DNA of 27,486 bases. It comes from a virus. The position numbers and the translations under genes are program-made. The DNA lies in the IMG/VR virus record IMGVR_UViG_3300021074_000110, positions 1 to 27,486 of that record; one strand, 5' to 3'. Positions 5,085 through 14,300 of this stretch are shown one piece after another (position 1 is the stretch's first letter; each line of letters begins with the position of its first letter). Below the pieces are notes generated by a model that saw nothing but the letters and a program-made list of their open reading frames with translations, was not told the DNA's origin and made no database searches.

Positions 5085-5254
5085 TTGTCCCCCTTCCATT
5101 TATTAAAACAATCTTTACAAAGCAATTTTTCCATCCTTATCATTTTCATACACTGGTTGCAGTAATATTTAGGTTCTTCCATTGCTGGCTCTCCAGCCCA
5201 TTTATACATTTCGTTACAATCTCTATCCTCGTGACAAACACTGCACCTATCCAT
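5081..5254 (-). CDS. Cys-rich mini-protein, 57 aa
   Basis: AAAGGAGG precedes the ATG at 5254, which overlaps the previous stop as TAATG; the stop overlaps the amidase start as ATGA. Three Cys pairs are visible: CSVCH (residues 4-8), CNQC (32-35) and CKDC (46-49). This suggests a treble-clef or double zinc finger. Its position inside the lysis operon is unusual for a DNA-binding protein. Tight coupling suggests it is made in step with the amidase. The function is unknown. Confidence 0.75.
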   Translation of the reverse strand: MDRCSVCHEDRDCNEMYKWAGEPAMEEPKYYCNQCMKMIRMEKLLCKDCFNKWKGDK

Positions 5255-5763
5255 TAGTCCTCCTTTAAATTACTTCTTGACGGTGTTGCTCCATAGGCTC
5301 CCGACTCGTCTCTTGTAACTGTAAATTTACTTGTTACCCACTTTACTGTCATATCTCTGATTGGATTTACTTTAAAGGTAGCGTTTGTGGTGAGGGTGTA
5401 TTCTCCTGGTGGTAGAGTTCCAGGAATAGAAACTTCTATAAGTCGGTCATAGTGTCCAGGTTCTCCCGTTGCTTCCATTGCTGGAGTAGTGAAAACTATC
5501 CCGTTTTTGAACTGTCTTATGATTATTGAGTCTATATCAGTATAGCGGTCATAATCTAATTTAATTGAAAGAGTGCTACCCTGTTGGACTTCGGTATTTA
5601 AAACAGTTACATTCTTTATCTTAACAGTCTTATATGGGTAAAATTCCCAGAAGATGATTAAGGCAATAATCCCAAAGGCTAAAATCAAAGTTCCGTAGCC
5701 AAAAAAAGTAAGAAGCCATAATCTTCTAGTTTGAGGAAGGTCGGTTTTTCTTCTAAATTTCAT
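5254..5763 (-). CDS. Membrane-anchored Ig-like domain protein
   Basis: The start ATG 5763 is set by an ATGA overlap with the upstream gene; a longer in-frame extension would run through that gene and is rejected. Residues about 15-40 are one transmembrane segment after a basic head (MKFRRKTDLPQTRR). The remaining 130 residues are beta-rich with Ig-like features (QQGSTLSIKLDYD, IPGTLPPGEYTLTTNATF). Topology predicts an outward-facing domain. It sits between an XhlA-like protein and the amidase, so it may help lysis or alter the infected cell surface. No specific family is recognised. Confidence 0.75.
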   Translation of the reverse strand: MKFRRKTDLPQTRRLWLLTFFGYGTLILAFGIIALIIFWEFYPYKTVKIKNVTVLNTEVQQGSTLSIKLDYDRYTDIDSIIIRQFKNGIVFTTPAMEATGEPGHYDRLIEVSIPGTLPPGEYTLTTNATFKVNPIRDMTVKWVTSKFTVTRDESGAYGATPSRSNLKED

Positions 5764-5987
5764 TTTATCACCACCGCCATTATCGCTGTTAAAACTGCAA
5801 TCAGAATTAACGCTATCATTCCGAAGGTTATCTTTTCTACTATCTTTGCCGCATATAAGCTGTTTGATGCTTCTCTCTCTTTTTTTAGACATTCCATTAC
5901 CCTTATTTCTTCTTCTAGTTTACACACCCTTACCTTTTCAGCCAATCCTTCGGCTAAAATTATTACTTTGTCTGCTTCGGCTTTCAT
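5760..5987 (-). CDS. XhlA-like coiled-coil membrane protein (lysis accessory)
   Basis: A 75-aa protein; ATG 5987 overlaps the stop of the fibre gene (ATGA), and a longer TTG start is rejected. The N-terminal 48 residues are charged and heptad-like (AEADKVIILAEGLAEKV, LEEEIRVMECLKKERE), followed by one C-terminal transmembrane helix (ITFGMIALILIAVLTAIMAVV). This architecture matches XhlA-type proteins, which work with a holin in phages such as PBSX. The match is by layout; sequence identity cannot be tested here. Confidence 0.6.
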   Translation of the reverse strand: MKAEADKVIILAEGLAEKVRVCKLEEEIRVMECLKKEREASNSLYAAKIVEKITFGMIALILIAVLTAIMAVVIK

Positions 5988-7633
5988 ACCCTTTTCCAAA
6001 CATATATCGGGATGCTTTCTATTGTGTATCCTGGGGCAATCGCTTCCCAGGTTCCCCCCAACGCAGTTGTTGGGTCGGTATTTAAAACCGACATATAAAC
6101 TGAACCAACAGGATGAGCTTCTAATTTGGTGTAGTTATCAATTCCAGTATTAACACCAATTTCTGTATTGGTCCCTAAGTCGTTAAGTCCCCCAGACCCA
6201 TTAAGGGTAAAACTACATCCAAGTATCATATTATCAATACTTGTAGCATCTATCATAACCCCGTACCCGTAGTTATAATTTATTGCTCCTAAATTAACCC
6301 CAACCTCAGATGAATTAGATATTTCAACCCCGTTAGCGTTTCCACTAAATGAACTCCCCGTTAAGGCACAAGAATAACTGTCTAAAATATATGCTCCATC
6401 TAAAGCGTTCGCTAAAAATGTCCCACTGATTGTTGTACTGTTACAAGTATCTAATTCTACTCCATTGGTTCCATTCCCCCCGACAAAAGCACTATTAACC
6501 GAGAAATTTGCACACCTATCGAGCCTTAACCCAAAATCAAGACACCCCACAACTCCAGGGGTTTTGTTTTCTTGCAGATGACAATTCTCATAAACCTGTC
6601 CATATCCACAGTAATAAGACCCAACATTAGTAAAGGTTCCATTACAGGAGGAGCTCACGAGCATCCCCACCCCACAGGAAACCGCAAATAATGAATCAAA
6701 TCCAAAATTCCTATGATATTGAGCCAAGACCCCAACATCAGCATTTAAAATTGTCAAATACACAACCTGGGTATCTGAAATTGGCGTAGCAATAACATAG
6801 GCTGAGCTTGAGAGAGGAGACCAAGCATACGGAGAAACCAAGGTCAAAGAGGTGTCGCTTTCTATACTGGCAATCTGTGCCCAATCTTCCTGTAAGAATA
6901 TCCACGGAGAGTTAGCCATATCTACATCTGTCCAAGTCGTGCCAATTCCCGTAACTACGAGTTCCCCAGGAGTTACACCTACAAAGCCCTCATTATAAAC
7001 ATTTCCTCCGATAGATTTAATCCCGTGAGTATTATCTAAGAAATCTAAAATAACTCCTTCGGCAGTTTCTCCCTTAAGATAAACCCCCGATGGGATGTTA
7101 AGGTCATAATCCAAAGGATAATAACCATTTCTAAGCCCTAAAGTTCCTCCTGTAATTGCAACTTCATCAATTAAGTCTTGTAAATTATCCCCAGGGATTG
7201 CTGAAAGTTGACGAGTGTTTGTCGTAATGTCTTTAGCAACCACCGACCCATCTAAATTAACTCTAAATGGAGCAGTAGCTCTATCCGCAAACAATTTCCC
7301 AGAATAAAAAGGATAATCTACTGGTGACATTCCTGCTGATTCGGCATCAGTATCTCCGTCTCTCCATATTTTGTCAGTATCAAATCTCCAGTCTCCGATT
7401 AAAAGCATACTATCGGCAGAAACCCACTGTAATGGCCCATTCTCTCCCCCCAGATAGAAGTTACCAGTATTGTCCATATAGGTTTTCCAGTCAGGACTGT
7501 TGTAAAACCCCAAGTGAGTATCGTCTATGAAAATACCAGCCCCTTCAGGCGGAGCAACGAATGTGGCTAAAGAACTCGGAGTTCCTATTATGCTCCCCCA
7601 ACGGTTACTCGGTGTTTTCTTGAATTTGTTCAT
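5984..7633 (-). CDS. Tail fibre/spike with beta-helix domain
   Basis: A 549-aa protein. The N-terminal part (about 1-135) is a structural head (FIDDTHLGFYNSPDWKTYMD). From about 140 to 490 the sequence has pectate-lyase-like parallel beta-helix character: PGDNLQDLIDEVAITGGTL, then many short coils rich in N, G and S (CNSTTISGTF, NGVEISNSSEVGV). Such helices bind or cut host polysaccharide. The C-terminus carries PVGSVYMSVLNTDP, GGTWEAIAPG and YVWKRV, the frame of a collar-type domain without its middle part; the same frame appears complete at 22129-22629. No catalytic residues could be assigned. Confidence 0.8.
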   Translation of the reverse strand: MNKFKKTPSNRWGSIIGTPSSLATFVAPPEGAGIFIDDTHLGFYNSPDWKTYMDNTGNFYLGGENGPLQWVSADSMLLIGDWRFDTDKIWRDGDTDAESAGMSPVDYPFYSGKLFADRATAPFRVNLDGSVVAKDITTNTRQLSAIPGDNLQDLIDEVAITGGTLGLRNGYYPLDYDLNIPSGVYLKGETAEGVILDFLDNTHGIKSIGGNVYNEGFVGVTPGELVVTGIGTTWTDVDMANSPWIFLQEDWAQIASIESDTSLTLVSPYAWSPLSSSAYVIATPISDTQVVYLTILNADVGVLAQYHRNFGFDSLFAVSCGVGMLVSSSCNGTFTNVGSYYCGYGQVYENCHLQENKTPGVVGCLDFGLRLDRCANFSVNSAFVGGNGTNGVELDTCNSTTISGTFLANALDGAYILDSYSCALTGSSFSGNANGVEISNSSEVGVNLGAINYNYGYGVMIDATSIDNMILGCSFTLNGSGGLNDLGTNTEIGVNTGIDNYTKLEAHPVGSVYMSVLNTDPTTALGGTWEAIAPGYTIESIPIYVWKRV

Positions 7634-7650
7634 TTATTCCTATTTGATTA

Positions 7651-8250
7651 CTATAATGCTTTGATAATAAAATTAGTTACCTGGTATGGTTGAATTGTGC
7701 TATCGGCAGTTCCAGAGCCTAAAGAAATGTTGTGACCGTGGTCGGCAGATATTTGTCCCGTATTTGCCGCGGTTGGTTCATAGTGGTTCCAATAACTACC
7801 CGCGGCAGAGTGTCCAGTTTCGTAGACACCTGTATAGGCGTGAGAGTGATTGGCTGTGACTCCACTAGTTGTTCCTGAGTGTGAGTGAGTTTTGCCTCCG
7901 CCAGTTTTACCCATTGTACCAAAGTCAGCATCACCAGCAACATATCCGACTGGGAGTCTCCCCCGTTTATCTGGTAAATTAAAATGCGTAGCGTCTACAA
8001 ATCCATAGGTCGTTGTAATCAAATTATATAAATCAGGATAATCTGCTCTTAATAATGATTGACCATTTTCCAGCAACCAAACCCCTACGGGAGATGCTGG
8101 AGCTGAACTTCCCACCCACATCATTTCTACACCGATAGGGACTAAATTAGCCATTAAAAAGTCTAAACTATCTCCTATCTCGTTCCATTTAGCCGCAGTT
8201 GGTTTATCCCCCGCAGTTACCGCCCAGTCTGCTGTAAATTCATCTGCCAT
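7651..8250 (-). CDS. Phage tail collar domain protein
   Basis: A 199-aa protein with AAAGGA before the ATG. After an N-terminal part (MADEFTADWAVTAGDKPTA) comes a classic tail-collar domain: MMWVGSSAPASPVGVWLLENG, then LRADYPDLYNLI, FNLPDKRGRLPVGY, and a His-rich GKTHSHSGTTSG / ANHSHAYTG region as found in metal-stabilised fibre tips. It ends QPYQVTNFIIKAL, the usual collar ending. It probably trimerises as a short tail fibre or receptor-binding tip next to the beta-helix spike. Confidence 0.9.
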   Translation of the reverse strand: MADEFTADWAVTAGDKPTAAKWNEIGDSLDFLMANLVPIGVEMMWVGSSAPASPVGVWLLENGQSLLRADYPDLYNLITTTYGFVDATHFNLPDKRGRLPVGYVAGDADFGTMGKTGGGKTHSHSGTTSGVTANHSHAYTGVYETGHSAAGSYWNHYEPTAANTGQISADHGHNISLGSGTADSTIQPYQVTNFIIKAL

Positions 8251-8263
8251 TTTAAAATCCTTT

Positions 8264-10615
8264 CTAAGCTGAGATTATATCCACGCCTTCAATTAATGAT
8301 TCCTCTATTTCAAATAAGTCTGCAATTTCACTATCTAAGACTTCCCTGACTGTAAGTTCTTGAGTCAATCCATCACCAAGATTAAAGACTGTGGAAATTT
8401 TTATAATTCTCATTACATAGTATACATCGTTTTTACGATTAAAGACAGCTACAATGTCTCCTAATTGGAGTTGTGGAACTGCCCGATTGTTCAAAACCAT
8501 CTTATGAAACGGGTCTTTATATTTAGCAATTAATGAAATTGCCAAAGCATCTGCATAGTGGTCATCTTGGAGGTATTTGTTATCTACCTCAAGTAATGTT
8601 TCCCCGTATAAATCAATACTGTCTTGGTCTAATTGTTCTATGATAGTCGCTCCCTGAATAATATAAGGCTCTCCTCTTACTTGTAGATTTGTAATATAAA
8701 CCGTTCCAGCATCATCATTGTAAATATTCATCAACATTGATTCGGCCCATTTAACAAAAGTTCCCGTTATTTTGTTTGTCTTGTCCACACCAGACCCGTC
8801 AGAGATTGAATTTGCTTTAAAGTCAGTATTAGCCACAGGCGTTGTAATCACTCCACAAGGGTCCTCAAAGTTAGCCCAGACAGGTTCTGTTGACTTCCCT
8901 GCAATTTCAATACTTCCACTTGACTCCCAGAGTATCTGAGATGATTTTTTTACCCTAGGATTGACAATTACCCTGACCTTGTTAACGATTTGGTCTTCGT
9001 CATTTGGAAAGTCTATATCTGTTAAATTATTATAGTTAAAGTCCCAGACCTTTTCTTTTTGGTAGGTATTGTAGTGTTGGCGATTCTCAAAAACAAAATA
9101 GCCTTCATCGTTTTGATAAAATCTTCCACCCTCAGCTTCAGCCGCAGTCATAATTTCATAACCAGCAGTATTCCCACCCCACCAGCAAATTGGAATAGTC
9201 TGAAGCCCTGGTTCTATCAAGCTGACGCCACCTTTGGTCCAGTTACTAGAATTATAAAGAGCGTTCCCGTCACTGTCTTTTATCTCAGCTAAAATTAATT
9301 TAATATATTCGTCTGTTGTTTTGCCTAAATAAACACTTCCATCTGGGAGTTTGTAATTATTGAGCATTTTAACATCATCATAGAATTTAATCCTTGCCTG
9401 CTTACTGGACATATTCGCTTTAGGTAATCCACTCCTTCCAGTAAAGACTTGAATCAACTCATTCCCGTTAGTAGTGGTGAATCCTAAGCTTATCTTGGTT
9501 GGTCTCTTTGGTAGAATATCTCCCTCTATTGGAACTCCAGGACTCGGTGATGGACTCGCAGAAGGACTGACTGAAAGACTTGGAGACATAGAAGCACTAC
9601 TAGAATTTGAACTAGATGGAGAGCTTGAAGGGCTTTTTGATGGACTCTTTGATGGACTTTGACTAGAGCTTTTGGAAGAAGAACTGCTTGGCGATTTTGA
9701 GGATGAAACACTCGGACTAGCAGAGGGTGATTTTGATGGACTCTTAGAGGGACTTTTAGAAGGACTAGATGATGGCGATTTTGATGGACTACTTGAGGCT
9801 GAGATTGACGCACTCGGACTCCTCGAAACAGAACTTGATGAACTTCCTAAAGACGGACTCGCAGAAGCACTAGAACTTGGAGAATAGGAAGCACTTGGAG
9901 AATAACTAGCCGAAACAGAACTTGAAATACTAGATGAAGCCGAAACGCTTGGTGAATAAGACGCAGAGGCACTTTTGCTCGGTGAGCTTGACGGACTTCT
10001 TGAAACTGAGGATGAGTTTGAACTAGATGGGCTTGTACTGGGAGAGTATGAACTTGAGGGCGATGAAGAAGGACTGATTGACGGAGAATAAGACGCAGAT
10101 TGAGGAGGACTTTCTCCATAAACATAAAAAATCATATCCCATAAACTAACTTGCCATTCATCACCATCACCTTCGTAGTCATAAGCATTACCATCGTGAG
10201 AATAAGCAGAAGTATCAACCCCAATCATAATATAAGCACCAGAAATATCAGAATATTGAATTTCTATGCAATACTTAGTATCCTTGGTCATCTGATATTG
10301 TTGGTCTCCACTAAAAGTAAATTCAATTAGGGCGGGGGTTGTACTAGACAAAGTTGAAGCTGCGATTGTGCCAGATGTTGCCAACACAGAACCTGTTGGT
10401 AAACTACTTGTACCGAATATCCCTGAATGGGCATACAACTTTGCGGTCATATTATTAACAGGAGAAGCAGATTTCTTCAAATAAAATTTACACGAAGTTA
10501 GTTTAGCACCACTTCCCGTGAATGATTGACCGTGACGGTCTACAAAAAAAGTGTTCCCCTGGTTAACAAAGTCGTTACAATTACTTTCGCTATAACTATC
10601 TATAAGGGTTGCCAT
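8264..10615 (-). CDS. Tail hub protein fused to a beta domain and a Ser-Pro repeat block
   Basis: A 783-aa protein from ATG 10615, which overlaps the mini-ORF stop (TAATG) and has GGGG upstream. Residues about 1-165 form a beta-sandwich-like domain (DSYSESNCNDFVNQGN, KFYLKK, TKDTKYCIEIQYSD). Residues about 172-360 are Ser-Pro repeats (SPS, SAS, SKS). Residues about 362-783 are the body of a phage tail hub/minor tail protein (GDILPKRPTKISLGF, QVFTGRSGLPKANM, KMLNNYKLPDGS). That body normally follows an N-terminal part ending NRFTP, which here is the separate gene at 10702-10929. The beta domain and repeats therefore look like an insertion in an older gene. The product probably sits at the tail tip and displays the repeat block. 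Confidence 0.82.
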   Translation of the reverse strand: MATLIDSYSESNCNDFVNQGNTFFVDRHGQSFTGSGAKLTSCKFYLKKSASPVNNMTAKLYAHSGIFGTSSLPTGSVLATSGTIAASTLSSTTPALIEFTFSGDQQYQMTKDTKYCIEIQYSDISGAYIMIGVDTSAYSHDGNAYDYEGDGDEWQVSLWDMIFYVYGESPPQSASYSPSISPSSSPSSSYSPSTSPSSSNSSSVSRSPSSSPSKSASASYSPSVSASSSISSSVSASYSPSASYSPSSSASASPSLGSSSSSVSRSPSASISASSSPSKSPSSSPSKSPSKSPSKSPSASPSVSSSKSPSSSSSKSSSQSPSKSPSKSPSSSPSSSNSSSASMSPSLSVSPSASPSPSPGVPIEGDILPKRPTKISLGFTTTNGNELIQVFTGRSGLPKANMSSKQARIKFYDDVKMLNNYKLPDGSVYLGKTTDEYIKLILAEIKDSDGNALYNSSNWTKGGVSLIEPGLQTIPICWWGGNTAGYEIMTAAEAEGGRFYQNDEGYFVFENRQHYNTYQKEKVWDFNYNNLTDIDFPNDEDQIVNKVRVIVNPRVKKSSQILWESSGSIEIAGKSTEPVWANFEDPCGVITTPVANTDFKANSISDGSGVDKTNKITGTFVKWAESMLMNIYNDDAGTVYITNLQVRGEPYIIQGATIIEQLDQDSIDLYGETLLEVDNKYLQDDHYADALAISLIAKYKDPFHKMVLNNRAVPQLQLGDIVAVFNRKNDVYYVMRIIKISTVFNLGDGLTQELTVREVLDSEIADLFEIEESLIEGVDIISA

Positions 10616-10695
10616 TATATTACCCCAATCCACAAATCAGAAACTGAACCTTCTATCCAGTTCTGACAAGTTGCTTTATTTCTAAATTTGTCCAT
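10615..10695 (-). CDS. 26-codon mini-ORF copied from a glycosyltransferase 3' end
   Basis: Reads MDKFRNKATCQNWIEGSV..., with AGGA 4 nt before the ATG and a stop overlapping the next start. The segment DKFRNKATCQNW is identical to the end of the GT at 22631-24235, and the DNA is identical over 33 bases. It lies exactly between the two halves of the split hub gene. It may be translated only to couple the halves, or may be a recombination scar. Confidence 0.45.
   Translation of the reverse strand: MDKFRNKATCQNWIEGSVSDLWIGVI
10657..10693. repeat. Copy 1 of a dispersed 33-37 bp direct repeat
   Basis: Positions 10657-10689 equal 22697-22729 exactly (33 bp); the match extends to 37 bp with one mismatch. 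Both copies have the same orientation and are 12,040 bp apart. This copy sits at the insertion boundary of the Ser-Pro cassette in the hub gene; the other is in the 3' end of a GT gene. Confidence 0.95.
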
Positions 10696-10701
10696 TATAT
10701 C

Positions 10702-10929
10702 CTAACTCGGTGTAAACCGATTAGTTTGATTCGCCAAAACCACATCAGCCAAGCAGGAATTAACCCCACCTAAGGGTTCTTCTATTGACCTTTCAACTCC
10801 TAGCGAAAGCAAATACCAGGACTCATCTATGTAGTTTCCCGTTAAGTTCCAGTCTATCTCTACTTTATAAAGAGGCTTTCGTCTTTGATTGCCCGATTCA
10901 GTTGTAAATTCATCTGTAACTGTTCTCAT
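10702..10929 (-). CDS. N-terminal fragment of the tail hub protein
   Basis: A 75-aa product: MRTVTDEFTTESGNQRRKP, KVEIDWNLTGNYIDESWYL, and LANQTNRFTPS at its end. Tail hub/minor tail proteins of this type normally continue after NRFTP into a segment like ILPxRPxxISxGF. That continuation is found at about 9530 in the Ser-Pro gene. The frame stops at TAG (10704-10702). The gene is therefore half of a split protein. It may still fold as a separate subunit that pairs with the other half, since the tail genes otherwise look intact. Confidence 0.78.
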   Translation of the reverse strand: MRTVTDEFTTESGNQRRKPLYKVEIDWNLTGNYIDESWYLLSLGVERSIEEPLGGVNSCLADVVLANQTNRFTPS

Positions 10930-10939
10930 CTTGTTCTCA

Positions 10940-11308
10940 TTATCTTGCGTCTATCTCTGTTAAGACTAGGGTTACTTTTGAGATATAATCAGTCCCCGAA
11001 CCTGCTACAAATTCCTTCGTAGCCATCCTTGCAAAAACATTCTTCGGTTGAGATAATTCAGGAAACTTCTCGTAAATAAAAGTCAAAACAGCGTTAGTAA
11101 TATACTGACTATTAACGATATTTTTCATCACCAGGTAGTCGGTTTCATTTATCGTTTCATAAACTAAGGTGTATTTGTATTTATAATAAAGGACATCCGC
11201 CATACTCGTTCCGCCTAGACTGACGGTATCTGTTTCTGCTACTATGTTTTCCACTTCCCAACTTGTAGGATGTGGAAGCATTGTCCCTGCTAAAACTGGA
11301 TAATTCAT
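10940..11308 (-). CDS. Short tail protein, probable distal-tail or tail-tip component
   Basis: A 122-aa protein with AGGAGG before the ATG, directly after the tape measure. It begins MNYPVLAGTMLPHPTSWEV and is beta-rich with a conserved-looking end (VAGSGTDYISKVTLVLTEID). Its position between tape measure and hub and its beta content fit a distal-tail-type adaptor, though it is shorter than classical Dit proteins. The functional call rests mainly on position. Confidence 0.65.
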   Translation of the reverse strand: MNYPVLAGTMLPHPTSWEVENIVAETDTVSLGGTSMADVLYYKYKYTLVYETINETDYLVMKNIVNSQYITNAVLTFIYEKFPELSQPKNVFARMATKEFVAGSGTDYISKVTLVLTEIDAR

Positions 11309-14300
11309 TATACTCCTCCTAGAATTGGGTCTTTGCCCTTAGCGATAAGGACATCATCCATCGCATTAAATATTTCCGTAGCCATCTTGCGTTTTTCTAT
11401 TTCTGTGCCTCCGTACATTCCTACATTTACACTTAGATTTGTATTCGTAATACTCTGGTCAAAGTTTGGAGAGTTTGGATTGATTGAAACTCCTCCAGCC
11501 TGAAGAACCCCAGTCATCATTGACATTTCTCTTTCAAGCAAAGGCATAGCATTTTTTATCCCTTTAGCATAATTAGTTATAAGATTTTTGCCCCAATTCA
11601 TAGCGGGTAATAATGGATTATAAGATTGATGAGGCCTCTGAAGGATAAGACACATTTGATTTATCGGGTCATCTATATATTTTAACCCAGCGTTTAATCC
11701 TGCCCCAAAGTTAATATCAAAGTTATTCCCCCAAGTCCACGCACTCCCAGAATGTTTGTTCGCAGCAGATACACTGTCTCCTACCGCATTAGCATTGGCA
11801 CTTACCGTACCTTTTCCAGCCCCAATCCCCCCACCGAACTGATTTGAAAACCAACTTCCTTCTCCAAACGCCAAAGGATTATTCTTTTTAAGTCCACTTA
11901 AGGCAGTATCAGAAATAGAACAAGTGGTGGCTTTTACAACTTCTTTTGCTGGCAACATACCACTATTAAAATTAGTAACCATTTCTTTCCCACCGATTAT
12001 CGCATTAACATTTTCGCTTACAAGTCCTCCCTTTGCGTCTATCGCACAGGTTGTAGCGGTGTTGATTGTGTTTTGTTTTTCTGAAGCCATACCATAATTA
12101 AACAAAGCAACTATGTCTTTTCCTAATTTTGCCCAATCCCCGTTCATAACATCTTGAATAATTGCTCCGAGTAATTTCCAGAACTCAGCGGCATCTCTAC
12201 CAAATTTTTGCCAACCAGATAATATTTGTCCATTTTTAAGGTCTATATCAGCCTTAACATTATCACCCATTCCTTGAACTTCTTTAACCACCCCAGCGGA
12301 CATTTCATTTGCCGCCTTAATGGTGTCGTCTCTTTGTTTTGTGGCGTTTGCGATTGCTGTTGCTGCTTGTTCTGCGGTCATTGTTTTTGAAACATCTCTT
12401 GAATAAATTATATTTTTAATTGTAGTATCATATTGTTCATTTGCGGCTTTTATAGTTGAGTCTCTTTGGACTATGCTATTCTTTATTGCCTCCGAAGCCA
12501 TCTCTAATGTTATTCTACCGCTAGACGCTTTTAGTTTTTCTAGTATTAATGTTTGATTTATATTCCCGTCTGTTTGAATCCTTACAACCTCTACCGCCAT
12601 ATCATTAATTTGTTTTACAATGCTTGTTCTCATCTCTTGAGTAACTGTAATCCCTTTATCTTTTAATACAGTAATTCTGTCCTCTATTGCTTTAGCGACT
12701 TCATCTTGTTTTTTCTTTTGTTCATCAAGTTTATCGTTAGCCTTTTTAGCCATAGAGTCGTACTGTTCTGCTGTTATTACCTTTGTAACATCTCTTAAAT
12801 ATTTTAATTTGGCTATTGCTTCATCATTGTTTTTTTGAAATACCGCGATAGCATTTCCTTTCATTTTCTCTATTTCTGCCACCATTCCGTCTGCGATATC
12901 TTTTGTAATAAATTTACAATTATCTTGCAACTCATAAAGTGTCTTTTGTACTCCTTCAGACAATTTCAAAGTAGAGGCAACCGATTTTCCTGCCATATCT
13001 TCAAAAGACTTTGTAGCCTTTTCGGAGGTTCCATTCATCCCATCAGAATATCCTTTGAATAAATCTCCCCATCTTTTCATAGAGTCTGCCAGTGGTCCGA
13101 ACAATATCTTGAATACCTCAATAAGAACTTGTACGGCAACGGTTATTAACTTTATTGCCCATTCTACTTCCTTCATAGTAAGAACAACCATTAACCACGC
13201 CCCAACCCCCAATGCTTCAGCTACAAATTTCAATAAAGAACCGAGGACACTCAAAGCTCCAGATATTCCACCTATTGAAACAAAGGTTGCGTCTAATTCT
13301 TTATATGCTTGATTAAATACAGCTACTAATCCTCCCCAAGCATCAATAATTCCTTGTGCTGCGTCATTTACCAAATTTCTGATTCCTCCCAAATTATCTT
13401 TCCAAGCAAAATACATTCCAACAATAGTTGCTATTACTGCTCCTATTGCTAACGCAATCCAACCTAATCCAGCCAACACTCCCCCACTCCCTATTTCTGC
13501 TAAGGCAATACCGAAGTCCCCTAGTAACGCCACCGCCCCACCAGAAGAACCTAATATTTCTATTAATGCCAAAAATTCCAATCTAAGATTTTTTAATTTT
13601 CCTCCTAATCCACCCAAAAAACTACCAACAGATTTGATATTCGTTAATAATAAATAAATTCCCATTTTATCTAAAACAACATTTAAGGCAATAAGTCCTA
13701 AAGTTACTTTAGCGACATCCGCGATAAATGTTTTCATAGCAGGAGGTAATTCCATAAATTTTCTTACAAGTTCTGCTAACCATTGTGCCACATTAATAAA
13801 GGCTAACACCCACCCTTGCAAAACCTTGGCAATCGCCTCACGGTTCGTATCTAAATATTGTAATAATCCCATTGCGGCATCTTTTATTTGGTCATAAGCA
13901 GAATTAGGTTTAATCTCTCCTGTTAAATCCATTCCCATCATAGCTAAGATAACCCGGGTAATGTTGTCTTTTATATTGGAAAGAATACCTGGAAGTGTTT
14001 TGGATTGAGCATCCATTAGTCCGCCAAACTTGCTACCTGCCTCTGTCATTGAGTCTAACGCCTTTTCTACCTCGGCATATCCTATTTTTCCAGCACTAAC
14101 CATTTCACTGGCGGCTTGTTTAGTTACTCCTAGTGTTTTTGCTAAGTAATCCAACATAGGAATACCTCTAAGGGTAAATTGTAGAATATCTCTAGTATAT
14201 GCTCTCCCCTGAGTTTTTAATGTTCCAAATAAATATGCCATATCTCCAATAGGAATATTCAAAGCCGCTGCCACATCTCCCATTTTTCTCATCATAGGGA

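Noticed and set aside
5254-5892. A 212-aa version of the Ig-like membrane protein
   Set aside because: The extra N-terminal 43 codons overlap the XhlA-like gene in another frame and have no ribosome site; the ATGA overlap at 5763 gives a natural start.
10618-10929. Stop-codon readthrough of TAG after NRFTPS to make a longer hub N-terminus
   Set aside because: The frame after TAG gives only about 28 more codons (the DKFRNK mini-ORF) and stops again before the Ser-Pro gene, so readthrough would not rejoin the hub body.
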